Part shown: positions 16,893-25,068 of the stretch, piece by piece | Layout: every line of letters starts with the position of its first letter | Numbering within the stretch: the first letter of the stretch is position 1 | From: Saccharomonospora sp. CUA-673 | GTDB taxonomy: Bacteria > Actinomycetota > Actinomycetes > Mycobacteriales > Pseudonocardiaceae | NCBI RefSeq assembly: GCF_001942305.1 | Contig: NZ_MKKE01000077.1 | Location: 116,427-180,426 of the forward strand | Reading direction: 5' to 3' | DNA length: 64,000 bases | Translations under genes and position numbers: made by a program | Notes under the pieces: model-generated | What the model was told of the DNA's origin: nothing | Databases searched by the model: none | The model's input: only the letters and a program-made list of their open reading frames with translations

Positions 16893-17348
16893 TCAGCCGG
16901 CGGTGGTGGCCAGTTCGCGCCGGCGTGCCGTGCGCTGCCGGGGTGTGGCCGCCGGCGGCTGACCGTAGAGCTCGTGCACGCGCTGCCGGATCTGCTGCAA
17001 GCGGCGGTAGGCACGGGTGCCGCGCTTGATGGCGGCTGCCGAGACCTGCGCTTCCTCGATGCCGAGCGCGCCGTGTCCGAACACAAGCTCGCCGACCATC
17101 GCGCGGAACTCCTCGTCGGAGGAGAGGAAGTCGGCGAAATCTGTGTCGTCGCAGTCCCAGACCAGCGTGTAGACGATGTTGGCGATGTCCTCCGCGGACA
17201 TCGGAACCGTCATGGTCAGCTCAACCAGCACCGGAGTGGGGTTGTCCTGTCGGTGCGAGGCGATGAACGCGTCGCAATGCCCGGCGGCGCTCGCAATGCC
17301 GCGAGCCGTGGCCTTGTCTCCCGTGAACGTGGCGTCCGTGCGATGCAT
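16893..17348 (-). CDS. Hypothetical protein of the integrative element (151 aa)
   Basis: Not recognised. ATG 17348 lies one base after the stop of the upstream HTH gene, so it is cotranscribed. N-terminal half acidic (PMSAEDIANIVYTLVWDCDD), C-terminal third a basic helix (RAYRRLQQIRQRVHELYGQ) with an Arg-rich tail. No membrane segment. By position, between rep and regulator, it could assist replication or excision, but nothing in the sequence proves it. Confidence 0.65.
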   Translation of the reverse strand: MHRTDATFTGDKATARGIASAAGHCDAFIASHRQDNPTPVLVELTMTVPMSAEDIANIVYTLVWDCDDTDFADFLSSDEEFRAMVGELVFGHGALGIEEAQVSAAAIKRGTRAYRRLQQIRQRVHELYGQPPAATPRQRTARRRELATTAG

Positions 17349-17349
17349 G

Positions 17350-17610
17350 TCAGGCCACCTCCCCGGCCTGCTCGTCGCTGGCGGCTGCCGAAACGCCTTC
17401 GACGACGTACGCCTGATAGGCGGCCTCGCCGCACTCGTCGACATAGGCGTTCACGGCGCTACCCGGAACCCGGAGCGTGCCCTTGCCCGTACCGAGCTTG
17501 AGGGCGTCGAGCTTGCCGGACTCGATCGCGCGGTAGATCGTCGCGACGGAGACGTCCAGGGCCTCCGCGACTGCCTTCACCCGGTACATCCGGGTACCCT
17601 CGAACTGCAT
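17350..17610 (-). CDS. Excisionase-family HTH protein
   Basis: 86 aa. MYRVKAVAEALDVSVATIYR followed by AIESGKLDALKLGTGKGTLR is the MerR-like HTH_17 fold of excisionases and small DNA-binding proteins. ATG 17610 was chosen because GGGAG stands 7 bases upstream, and a TTG four codons earlier is less likely. Acidic C-terminal tail. First gene leftward from the regulatory region shared with GntR. It may be a second directionality or copy-control factor. Confidence 0.78.
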   Translation of the reverse strand: MQFEGTRMYRVKAVAEALDVSVATIYRAIESGKLDALKLGTGKGTLRVPGSAVNAYVDECGEAAYQAYVVEGVSAAASDEQAGEVA

Positions 17611-17711
17611 CGATGCTCCCAAAGTCTCGATGTCCGCCCCGCTCGGTGTGCCAGCACCGGTGCGGGGCTTTTGCGTTTCACCGCTCTGTGAGCGACACCA
17701 GAGACGTTAGA

Positions 17712-17752
17712 TAGGTCTGCTAGCAGAGTCAAGCTAGGTCTACTAGTAAACC
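17712..17752. promoter_or_regulatory. Twin operator between HTH gene and GntR gene
   Basis: Two similar boxes, taggtctgctagcaga and taggtctactagtaaa. The first holds a perfect 12-bp palindrome (tctgctagcaga, 17716-17727) and the second a near-palindrome centred at 17744. The centres are 23 bp apart, two helix turns. A weaker CTAG box follows near 17784. Likely sites for the divergently encoded GntR protein (KorSA-like autoregulation). Confidence 0.6.
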
Positions 17753-17811
17753 TTGTGGCAAGTGGTAGTTCACCTATATGGGCTAGCTGGGCGTGGGGTA
17801 CGGTGTCCGGC

Positions 17812-18657
17812 ATGGAACCGCTAAATCCGGATGACCCGCGCCCTCCGTTTCAGCAGGTCGTAGACGTTCTGCGTGCCTCGATCGCGACGAACAAGCTGGA
17901 GCCTGGCGATCGGTTGCCGTCCTATGCCGAGATGGCCGAACGATTCGGCGTGGCGCCGATGACCGTGCAGAAAGCGATCGGTGTCCTCCGCGATGAGGGC
18001 TTGATCGTGACTCGGCAGGGGCGTGGTTCGTTCGTTCGCCAGAAGACCGAACGTGCTGTCGGACTCCGACCGCACGTCGAGCAGGTCTTTGAGCAGGGAG
18101 ACGTGTCGATCGACTTCGCGGGGTTCTCCGGCGAAACCCTGTACGGAGTCGTGAGCGAGCCGCTGGACAAGATCCGGGCGGGCAAGCTCAGGCCGTCCAG
18201 CGTGCGCGTGCGAGTGTTGATTCCGGACCTCACGCAGCCGATCGGGATTCCGTCTTTGGCGGTGGATGGCACGGATTCACCGGCCGTGCGAGCGCGTGCA
18301 CGGCGTATCGCGGAGCGGTCGATTCAGGGACTCGTGGACACGGTGCACGAGCTGGGCGCTCTGGGTCTGGTCCAGTCGGCGACAGCCGAGGTGCGGACGT
18401 TCCACGCGGCCCCGTTGTTCAAGCTCTACATCCTCAACGGTTCCGAGGTCTTCTTCGGCTTCTACACGGTCGTCCGGCACTCTGTTGCCGTCTCCGGTGA
18501 ACCCGTTGAGATCTTCGACGCCATGGGCAAAGACTCGGTGTTGTTCCACTACTCGACGACCGAGGACGCCGATTCCGTCGAGTCCCAGCACGTCGAGCAG
18601 TCGCAACTGTGGTTCGACAGCGTGTGGGACTCCGTCGCGAAGAAGCTCGAGGGCTGA
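17812..18657 (+). CDS. GntR-family regulator (KorSA-like) of the element
   Basis: 281 aa. N-terminal winged helix: PFQQVVDVLRASIATNKLEP, GDRLPSYAEMAERFGVAPMT, GLIVTRQGRGSFVRQ. The C-terminal part is not a standard UTRA or FCD domain. It contains a long beta/alpha region (FKLYILNGSEVFFGFYTVVR). ATG 17812 opens the conserved GntR start, and a GTG about 19 codons earlier overlaps the operator region. GntR proteins repress replication and excision genes in pSAM2-type elements. The gene is 3 bases ahead of the HAD gene. Confidence 0.85.
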   Translation: MEPLNPDDPRPPFQQVVDVLRASIATNKLEPGDRLPSYAEMAERFGVAPMTVQKAIGVLRDEGLIVTRQGRGSFVRQKTERAVGLRPHVEQVFEQGDVSIDFAGFSGETLYGVVSEPLDKIRAGKLRPSSVRVRVLIPDLTQPIGIPSLAVDGTDSPAVRARARRIAERSIQGLVDTVHELGALGLVQSATAEVRTFHAAPLFKLYILNGSEVFFGFYTVVRHSVAVSGEPVEIFDAMGKDSVLFHYSTTEDADSVESQHVEQSQLWFDSVWDSVAKKLEG

Positions 18658-18660
18658 ACC

Positions 18661-19298
18661 ATGTTCGAGCTGGCGCCGATCAAGGCGGTGCTCTTCGACT
18701 TCGACGGCCCGATCTGTGACGTTTTCGCCGGTTACTCGGCACCCTCGGTGGCGCGTGAGCTGGAGAGGGTGGCCGGTCGTGACAGCGGAATCGATGACCC
18801 ACACGAGGTCCTGCGGAACGCCGCCGGCAGTCCTGTGCTCGATGCGGTGGAGGATGCGCTTGTTGCGGCTGAGCTGACTGCAGTGGAGTCGGCTGTTGCG
18901 GCCGCCGGTGGGCTGGAGTCTGTGCGTGTCGCGCTCGATGCCGGGCTACGCGTCGGTGTCGTCAGTAACAACGTCGGCGCTGCCGTAGAGCGGTTCCTGT
19001 TCCGGGTGGGCATGGCAGGGCCAGTCTGGCCGGTCGTTGGGAGGCCGTACCGGGCGCGGAACGGATGAAGCCGGACATGTGGCCGCTGGAAACGGCCCTC
19101 GACGCGATCAAGGTCGAGCGCGCCGAGGTTGTCTTCGTCGGCGATTCCAGGACAGACGTCGAGGCGGCCAAGAAGTCGCACCTCCGCTGCGTGGCCCTGG
19201 CCAACAAGGCAGGTAAGCGCGCGATGTTCGAGGCCGCCGGCGCGGACGCGATCGTCGACGACATGGACGAACTTCGCGAGAGTCTGGAGGCTCTCTGA
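18661..19298 (+). CDS. HAD-family phosphatase of the element, frame-broken
   Basis: Motif I VLFDFDGPICDVF is near the N-terminus, motif II VGVVSNN near residue 98. Then the frame is lost near 19045. The -1 frame continues with PGAERMKPDMWPLETAL (motif III Lys), VFVGDSRTDVEAA (motif IV) and the C-terminal cap ADAIVDDMDEL. All four HAD motifs are thus present once one base is restored, giving about 212 aa. Cotranscribed with the GntR gene. Such GntR-HAD pairs recur in actinomycete elements. The substrate is unknown. Confidence 0.82.
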
Positions 19299-19730
19299 AC
19301 GGCTGGAACACTGGTGGGTAGTGAGCCGTCGTGCTTGATGTGTCGACGCCGTATGGGCGATCTCATGTCGCTGTGATTTGCCCGTGGAGCGGTTCGCACG
19401 AGGTCTCTGGTGTGATGGACGGGGCCCGATCGTTGGTGCTGCGACGATGTTACGAACTAAGTCGTCGACGGACGCGCCGTTTTCGCTGGTAAGCGAGTTA
19501 GTTCGTAAGTTCGTTTAGTTCGTGCAGGCCCGGTGGGCAGGCTGAGATATCGGGGGAGCGCCCCGAGTGTTCCAGCCGTACTTGCCTGTCCGCGAACGTC
19601 GGGCCCTGGGTTCCGGGTGTGCAGTTTGGGTTGCAGTTCACCGACGGCCGGACCACCGACACGTGTTGCTGCATTCTCATCGCGCGCAGGTCAGCGAAGG
19701 GTTGATCGCTGCCGAACTGCCATTCTTCGA
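19299..19730. other. Non-coding right arm of the element
   Basis: 432 bases without a supported gene. It holds gagttagttcg (19495-19505), an exact copy of 14840-14850, followed by gttcgtaag and tttagttcg. A 25-bp box (19615-19639) copies 13199-13223 with one mismatch. These may be integrase/excisionase arm sites. Confidence 0.5.
19615..19639. repeat. Arm-type repeat, copy 2 (copy 1 at 13199-13223)
   Basis: gggtgNgcagtttggg then ttgcagttc, 25 bp with one mismatch. It lies 92 bp inside attR, while copy 1 lies 52 bp inside attL within the end of int. The paired position suggests integrase arm-binding sites. Confidence 0.6.
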
Positions 19731-19793
19731 ACTTGAAATCGAGCGTGGGGCAACCCACCGGGGGTTCAAATCCCTCCGCTTCCGCAGCTGTGA
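19731..19793. repeat. Element boundary: attR, 63-bp direct repeat copy 2
   Basis: Identical to 13085-13147. It contains only the 3' half of tRNA-Ser (anticodon loop to 3' end). The 5' side (cgtt-type sequence before 19731) cannot form the D-arm or acceptor stem, so this is a remnant, not a second tRNA. Confidence 0.92.
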
Positions 19794-19802
19794 CCAGCGA
19801 CA

Positions 19803-19838
19803 ACGCCGGATCGGACCTCGCGTTCGGTCCGGCGTTTC
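19803..19838. terminator. Ancestral tRNA-Ser terminator beyond attR
   Basis: cgccggatcggacc and cggtccggcg form an imperfect hairpin ending in tttcgc, very like the hairpin at 13152-13194. It was probably the original tRNA terminator before integration. Confidence 0.5.
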
Positions 19839-19878
19839 GCATGCTTGGTCTCAGTTTGGTCTCAGTCTCGGTCCCGGT

Positions 19879-20385
19879 TCACACGCCGGTGCTGCCGTCG
19901 ATGCGTTCCCGGAGCAGATCGGCGTGCCCGTCGTGACGGGCGTACTCGGCGATCATGTGGGTGTAGATCCAGCGGAGGCTCACCTCCATCCCGTGGAAGG
20001 ACGCCGTGTCGTCGAGCGCGCGCCCACGGCAGTTCCGCACGGACACGGCGATCTCCTCGCGCCACGCCGCCATCGCCTGCTCCGCGGACACGTCGTCGTG
20101 GAGGGTGAATCCCTCGTCGTGCCCGCCCTCCCCGGTCGCCGGGTACACGGCGGGGACGTCCTCCCCTGCGAGCGTCCGGCGGAACCACGCGCGTTCGACC
20201 TCGGTCATGTGCTGCACCAGGCCCAGCAGGGTGAGCGACGACGGCGGTGCCGAGGCGGTGCGCAGCTGTTCCTCGTCCAGGCCCTCGCACTTGAGCGCGA
20301 GGGTGTCCCGGTAGAAGTTCAGCCAGGCCGCGAGCGTGGTCTCCTCGCCCGCGGTCGTCGGTGGGCGGACTCGTTCGACAGTCAT
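19879..20385 (-). CDS. DinB-fold protein (DUF664 / mycothiol transferase-like)
   Basis: 168 aa four-helix DinB_2 protein. The three metal-site histidines are visible as GLVQHMTEVERAWF, IYTHMIAEYARHDGHADLL. These proteins act as thiol (mycothiol) dependent transferases or isomerases in actinobacteria. The N-terminus FYRDTLALKCEGLDEEQLR is typical. ATG 20385 is preferred; one four codons earlier is possible. It stands alone, with 48 bases to the ImmA gene, which points the same way. Confidence 0.85.
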   Translation of the reverse strand: MTVERVRPPTTAGEETTLAAWLNFYRDTLALKCEGLDEEQLRTASAPPSSLTLLGLVQHMTEVERAWFRRTLAGEDVPAVYPATGEGGHDEGFTLHDDVSAEQAMAAWREEIAVSVRNCRGRALDDTASFHGMEVSLRWIYTHMIAEYARHDGHADLLRERIDGSTGV

Positions 20386-20433
20386 GGCCGTGAGCATGGC
20401 ACCCCGCCCCGACGGTTTCGCCCTCGTCGACCG

Positions 20434-21057
20434 TCAGGCCGCCGTGGCCGCAGGCCGCGGTCGTTTCGCGCGGTACCGGCCCGCGATGGTGCGGGCACCG
20501 GTCGCGTTGAGCCGCCAGCGGGCCATCGCCGTGCTGACGACGAACCGTCGGGCGGCCGTGGCGTCCGACCACCCCCGCAGCGCGGCGACGCGGGCGGCGT
20601 CCCGCGGGATCAGCAGTTCGCCCGCGAGCTCGTCGGCCTCGTGCTCGGCGGCCGCCCGGGTCGGCAGCGAGACGGTCGCCGGGGTGGATGTCGGGGCGGT
20701 GCCGCACATTCCGGCGCCGGAGGCGGGCAGGTCGAGTTCGTGCTCGAGCAGCACGTGCGCCATCTCGTGGGCGATGGTCGCCCGCCTGCGTCGGTGGTCG
20801 TGGACGTGGTTCTCGACGATCACCCGCACGTCGCCGAGCGCGATGAGCGCGCCCGAGAACGTGTCTGCCGCGGGGCCGGTGAAATGCCGTACCGCGGCCC
20901 GCGGCAGGTGCGGATCGGCGAGGCTGTGCACGGGAATGCCGTACAGCTCGGCCAGCGCGTACGGGTCGAGGGGGTCGAGCGGTGTCGCCCCGAGTTCCTC
21001 GCGCACCTGGAGCGCGAGTCGTGCGGCGTGCGCCTTGAATCCACGTCGCAGCACCAT
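20434..21057 (-). CDS. ImmA/IrrE-family metallopeptidase
   Basis: 207 aa. The zinc motif HEMAH lies in RATIAHEMAHVLLEHELDLP, with a third ligand region AAAEHEADELAGELLIP. C-terminal helices (DATAARRFVVSTAMARWRLN) are as in the COG2856 group. Such peptidases cleave a partner XRE repressor to induce its regulon. ATG 21057 is 4 bases after the stop of the XRE gene and follows GAGGGGTGAG. The pairing supports a regulated proteolysis module, and the target may be the XRE protein itself. Confidence 0.88.
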   Translation of the reverse strand: MVLRRGFKAHAARLALQVREELGATPLDPLDPYALAELYGIPVHSLADPHLPRAAVRHFTGPAADTFSGALIALGDVRVIVENHVHDHRRRRATIAHEMAHVLLEHELDLPASGAGMCGTAPTSTPATVSLPTRAAAEHEADELAGELLIPRDAARVAALRGWSDATAARRFVVSTAMARWRLNATGARTIAGRYRAKRPRPAATAA

Positions 21058-21061
21058 CTGC

Positions 21062-21463
21062 TCACCCCTCGTCCTGGTCGGCGCCGCCGGCGCTCCCACC
21101 GTCAGCCCCGTCGGTCCGGTTCCGCGAGATGCGCCGCATCGTGGCGCCGACGATCTCCAGCAGGTACTCCTTGTCGGCCTCGGCGAGATCGGTGCGCGCA
21201 CGCAGGAGCATCGCCAGTTGGGTCTCGAGCGCGGGCTCGGGGTCTTCGTCCGGGTGGGTCGTGAACCGCTCGGCGGGCGTGCCGAGCCACTGCACGAGGG
21301 CGATGAACCCGTCCAGGTCGGGCCGTAATCCGTTGCGCATCCGGCTCAGCAGGGACGGGCTCACGTCCGCCTCGTCGGCGACCTGGCGCCACGACAGACC
21401 GCGTGCCGCGCGCTGGTCGTCGAGCGCGCCGGTCAGCCGCGGCAGGTCGATGCGACCGGACAT
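21062..21463 (-). CDS. XRE-family repressor paired with ImmA peptidase
   Basis: 133 aa. HTH in RLTGALDDQRAARGLSWRQV, ADEADVSPSLLSRMRNG, then an acidic helical region and an Ala/Gly/Asp tail. ATG 21463 has AAGGAG 6 bases upstream, and an earlier start is possible but lacks this. Three TTGCAG boxes lie just upstream in the divergent promoter region, fitting autorepression. Coupled to the peptidase gene downstream. Confidence 0.85.
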   Translation of the reverse strand: MSGRIDLPRLTGALDDQRAARGLSWRQVADEADVSPSLLSRMRNGLRPDLDGFIALVQWLGTPAERFTTHPDEDPEPALETQLAMLLRARTDLAEADKEYLLEIVGATMRRISRNRTDGADGGSAGGADQDEG

Positions 21464-21496
21464 GTCGGCTCCTTCGGGCAGAGTGTTGACCACGCA

Positions 21497-21567
21497 AGCC
21501 TTGCAGGAACCCGACCCGCATGACTAGCGCCGCATTGCAGTACTGCGATAGCGTTGCAGAACTGAAA
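21497..21567. promoter_or_regulatory. Three TTGCAG operator-like boxes
   Basis: cttgcaggaaccc, attgcagtactgcgat (holding the perfect palindrome gcagtactgc) and gttgcagaactgaaac occur within 70 bases between the XRE gene and the divergent small gene. Spacing is about 36 and 20 bases. Likely binding sites of the XRE protein. Confidence 0.55.
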
Positions 21568-21599
21568 CACACGCGGTGACGAGGGGTGGGGACAGTCCG

Positions 21600-22013
21600 A
21601 TGAGTGCTCGAGAGGGCCACGAACACGTCGACGGAACCGACGGAACCGTCGGCAGCGACGGAATCGGTGGCAGCGGAAGCGGGGGAGACGGTGGGGGCGA
21701 GGGAGGTCGATCTGCCGCGCTGTTCGCCGTGCGGTTCCGACTCTCGCCCGATTCTCTGACCTGGCTCGTGACCAGGGACGACGTGGTGTTGTCGCGCCAT
21801 GTCCGCAAGCGCGACGCCGAACGGCTGGCAGCCGCGCACGCGCGAGGCCTGCGACCGAGCGACTGGAGATCGAGCGGATGGACGGCACCCGCCAGGCGGT
21901 GCGCCGTTACGACACCGTCACGGGGACCCCGCCGGTCGCCGGGCCCGGTTCCGAGTCCGGCTCCGGACCGGTCCGCGCCTGCCGCCACAACGACACGAAC
22001 TCGCCGTTCGTGA
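21600..22013 (+). CDS. Small hypothetical protein divergent from XRE gene
   Basis: 137 aa, not recognised. A Gly/Ser/Asp-rich N-terminus (GIGGSGSGGDGGGEGG) is followed by a more ordered part, FRLSPDSLTWLVTRDDVVLS then RHVRKRDAERLAAAHARGLR. The last 40 residues are Arg/Pro/Thr-rich and may reflect a lost frame. It shares the TTGCAG promoter region with the XRE repressor, so it may be the regulated target. Weak support overall: start inferred from GAGGGGTGGGG upstream. Confidence 0.45.
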   Translation: MSAREGHEHVDGTDGTVGSDGIGGSGSGGDGGGEGGRSAALFAVRFRLSPDSLTWLVTRDDVVLSRHVRKRDAERLAAAHARGLRPSDWRSSGWTAPARRCAVTTPSRGPRRSPGPVPSPAPDRSAPAATTTRTRRS

Positions 22014-22113
22014 CAGTTCGATTCGGCCGCCGCGGCCCATGCACACGGGTTCCGGCGCGCCGCGACACCGCCGGAGCGCGCGTCTCCGACGAACGCCGTA
22101 CCGTTGATGCTTG

Positions 22114-23259
22114 ATGAGAAAGCGTCTCTTGTTCGCGGCCATGAGCGGTCTGCTCGTCGCCGGGTGCGGCACGTCCGACACCGAAACCCAGAATGCTCCG
22201 ACCCCGGGATCGGCGACGTCGGAGGCCCCGTCGTCGGCGCCTGCCGAGTCGTCACCGCAGCAGCGGGGCGGTGACACCTGCCCGGCCGCGGCCGACATGT
22301 CGCCGCGCGAGAAGGTCGCGCAGCTCGTCGTCGTCGGCGTCGAGACCGGCGTCGACGCGACGCGTCAGATCGTGACCGACGAGCAGATCGGCGGCCTGTT
22401 CGTCGGCGGCAACGCGACCGACCTGTTCGAGGGCGGCGCGCTCCAGTCGGTGCAGGAGGCCGCGAACGTGCCGGTGTCGATCGCCATCGACGACGAGGGC
22501 GGCCGGGTGCAGCGGCTCGACGACCTCGTGGGCGACATGCCGAGCGCCCGTGAGATGGCCGCGTCGATGTCGCCGGAGGAGGTGCGGCAGATGGCCGCCG
22601 AGCGGGGCCGGGAGATGGTCGACCGCGGCGTCACGGTCGACTACGCACCCACCGTCGACCTCACCGACGAACCGGCCGGCGAGGCGATCGGGGACCGTTC
22701 GTTCAGCACCGACCCGGCAACGGCGCGCGAGTACGCCAAGGCGTTCGGGGACGGCCTGCAGGAGGCCGGTATCCGGCCGGTCGTCAAGCATTTCCCCGGC
22801 CACGGCAACGCCAGCGGTGACTCCCACGTCGGCGACGTGACGACCCCGCCGCTGCCCGAACTGCGCGAGCACGACCTCAAGCCGTACGAGCGGCTCGGCG
22901 AGTACGGCGAGGTCGGCGTCATGGTCGGCCACCTCACGGTGCCCGAGCTGACCGAGGGGGAGCCCGCGTCGATCTCCCCGGCCGCCTACGAGCTGCTGCG
23001 CGAGGACTACGAGTTCGATGGCCCCGTCGTCACCGACGACCTCGGCGCGATGAAGGCGATCACCGACCGGCACCCGCTGCCCGAGGCGGTGCTGCGCGCC
23101 CTGCAGGCGGGCGCCGACCAGGCGTTGTGGTCCTCCGGCGGCAACGTTGCACCCGTGCTGGACCGCCTCGAACAGGCATACCGCGACGGTGACCTGCCCG
23201 AGGATCAGGTCGACGAGTCCCTGACGCGCGTGCTGCGCGCCAAGGACGCCTGCGGCTGA
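22114..23259 (+). CDS. GH3 beta-N-acetylhexosaminidase-like lipoprotein
   Basis: 381 aa. Lipobox LVAGC near residue 18, so a membrane-anchored lipoprotein, followed by a Ser/Pro-rich linker. GH3 barrel of the NagZ type: PREKVAQLVVVGVETG, IAIDDEGGRVQRLDD, then KHFPGHGNASGDSHVGDVTT with the His/Asp acid-base pair characteristic of NagZ, and nucleophile Asp in VVTDDLGAMKAI. It probably removes N-acetylglucosamine from muropeptides or glycans at the cell surface. ATG 22114 is preferred over a TTG three bases before. Confidence 0.9.
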   Translation: MRKRLLFAAMSGLLVAGCGTSDTETQNAPTPGSATSEAPSSAPAESSPQQRGGDTCPAAADMSPREKVAQLVVVGVETGVDATRQIVTDEQIGGLFVGGNATDLFEGGALQSVQEAANVPVSIAIDDEGGRVQRLDDLVGDMPSAREMAASMSPEEVRQMAAERGREMVDRGVTVDYAPTVDLTDEPAGEAIGDRSFSTDPATAREYAKAFGDGLQEAGIRPVVKHFPGHGNASGDSHVGDVTTPPLPELREHDLKPYERLGEYGEVGVMVGHLTVPELTEGEPASISPAAYELLREDYEFDGPVVTDDLGAMKAITDRHPLPEAVLRALQAGADQALWSSGGNVAPVLDRLEQAYRDGDLPEDQVDESLTRVLRAKDACG

Positions 23260-23287
23260 CGATCGGGCGGGCCGGCGGCCGGGCGGT

Positions 23288-23697
23288 TCAGAACTGCGCG
23301 GTCGTCAGCTCGCTGATCAGCGCGTCGAGGTCCACCCGGTCGGCCTCGGTGCCCACGGGCACGATCGCCGTGGTGGCCTCGGCGAACCGCCGCACGTCGC
23401 GATCTCCATCTCCACGACGGCGTAGCCGTCCGGCGACTCGAGCTCGAGCACCAGGAACGTCTCGTCGGTGGCCAGGTCCGGCCGGAGTCGGATGTCTCCG
23501 ATGCCGGCGGGCTGGGTCAGTCCGGTCAACAGCAGCTCACGAGAGAAGTCCCATTCGACCCACTCGCTCGCGTCGATGCGGAACGCGAGCGACACGGCGA
23601 ACGGGTCGTCCGCGCGGTACATCAGACGGGCGAGCACCGGCGTGCTGCAACCGTTGAGGTACACGAACTGGCTCTGGTGTACGGCGTCGTTACGCAC
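23288..23697 (-). CDS. SsgA-family sporulation/cell-division regulator, frame-broken
   Basis: SsgA-like proteins recruit division and wall machinery in sporulating actinomycetes. Seen: LARLMYRADDPFAVSLAFRI, WVEWDFSRELLLTGL, GIGDIRLRP, ESPDGYAVVEMEI, all family hallmarks. The frame breaks near 23403. The shifted frame continues DVRRFAEATTAIVPVGTEAD and DLDALISELTTAQF to the stop at 23288, a standard SsgA C-terminus. One missing base explains it. GTG 23697 follows GGGAG. About 136 aa. Confidence 0.9.
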
Positions 23698-23992
23698 TGC
23701 ACACTCCCGTCTCTCCGGTGCCGCCCCCTGCAGCGGCCTTCGCGAGTGAGACTCCTGGCTCGCCGCACTCTGATGCATCTTCGGTGGGAAAACTGCAGGA
23801 CTTCGCCCGATTGGGGCACACAATGACCGCCCGTATGCGCGTCTTCACCCCATCGAGTCAATCTGGTTGCCGATCCGGGATGCCGCCGTGACTTCAGGCC
23901 CCACGCGCGCGTTAATGGCCCATAATCCCGATGAACCGTTCCGCAACTGGGGTGTTGGGCGGCGGTTCCGCCGAGTGATTCCTGGAGGGCTG

Positions 23993-24993
23993 ATGGCGCC
24001 GAAGGCTCCGCGTCCCACGCCGCACCAGGACGCCCTGCTCGATCGGTCCGGCATCATCGGCGCCTCGGCCGGGGGTTCGACGGTGCCGCCGCGCCCCGGC
24101 ATGAACCGCTCCGGCGCGGCCGGCTTCCTGGTGTTCGTGCTGATGGTCCTGGCCGGCGTCACCGGTATGCACGAGCTCGACCGGGGTGGTGGCGACGACG
24201 GCGGTTCGCTGTACATCGCGGGCAACGACCTCGCGACCCAGGCGCCGCCTTCTCCCATGCAGCGTCCGAGCATTCCGGGTTCCGGCGATCCCGAGGACGC
24301 GGGTGACGACGGTCCGGGTGTCGGTGCGGAACCGCCGGCGTCGGAGCCGCCGCGCGTGCCCGAACCCCAGGCGCCCGTCGACGTCGCACCGCAGGAGCCT
24401 GCGACCCCGGAGGTCGCGTCGCACGAGCCGGCATCGCAGCAGGGTTCGCCCCGGGTCGGCGCCGGTGCGTCGGATGCTGTGTCCTCGAATGCCGCATCGG
24501 GCTCGGTCCGCGCGGTCGCCGCCGAATCCGCAGGGCCCGCGTCCGGACGGGCCGCCGCCGCGCGCGCCGAGAACACGCCGCGCGCCGGGAACCCGGCCGC
24601 GGGCCGATCGCCCGGTGCGTCGCGACCCGGCCGCACATGGACCGCAGCGAAACGGCCGACCGGCTCGCCCGCGAGGTTCGTCGGCAGGTGCACGCCGCGG
24701 TGCTCCGGCAGCAGAACGAGATCCTCGAACGTCGGCACGCGGCCCCGGTCGAGCCGCGCGCCTCGATCCCTTCCGCCGAGCCCCGGGACGCCGAGCCCCG
24801 GGACGCCGAGCCTCGGGCCGGAGAGTCCCGGGACGCCGAGTCCGGGGATGCGGCACCCCGGGATATCGAGGTCGGTGAGGTCGAGCCGCACGACACCGTT
24901 GCCCGCGGCGTCGACGCCACCGAGCGCACCGACATCACCGAGGACCGGGAGGTCGAGCGGGACGAGGAGATCGACGTCGAGATCGGCGACTGA
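23993..24993 (+). CDS. Membrane-anchored Pro/Ala-rich protein, frame-broken
   Basis: Not assigned to a family. ATG 23993 follows GGAGGG. A single membrane span (GAAGFLVFVLMVLAGVTGMH, about residues 41-62) is followed by a long Pro/Ala/Ser/Glu-rich region. Near 24600-24640 the frame passes to -1, where MDRSETADRLAREVRRQVHA and AAVLRQQNEILERRHA look like an ordered helix. Then come tandem DAEPR-type repeats (24778-24860) and a very acidic tail ending EIDVEIGD. About 334 aa if repaired. The opposite strand is also open but lacks a ribosome site. Confidence 0.6.
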
Positions 24994-25068
24994 GATCAAC
25001 CACTCTGGTCAGGGCACGCCGGATATGTGAAACTACTTCGCATTCGGCTCCGACTGGAAGGTGAGCCC

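Larger units (their letters stand above)
13085..19793. mobile_element. Integrative element in tRNA-Ser, AICE-like, apparently without conjugation gene
   Basis: A 6.7-kb segment bounded by the 63-bp repeat. Order: tyrosine integrase, excisionase, non-coding repeat region, RepA-like ATPase, small unknown protein, second HTH/excisionase-type protein, then divergent GntR regulator and HAD phosphatase. This matches the int-xis-rep-regulator layout of actinomycete integrative and conjugative elements. The FtsK/TraB-type translocase and spread genes that such elements need for transfer are not seen, so it may be mobilisable in trans or degenerate. Confidence 0.88.

Noticed and set aside
19700..19784. 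A second tRNA-Ser
   Set aside because: Only the 3' half from the anticodon loop is present; the acceptor 5' strand and D-arm are missing. It is the att copy.
23845..24999. 384-codon open frame on the minus strand opposite the membrane protein gene
   Set aside because: Low-complexity Gly/Asp/Val composition, no ribosome site, and the plus strand has a good GGAGGG start, a membrane helix and an ordered C-terminal part.
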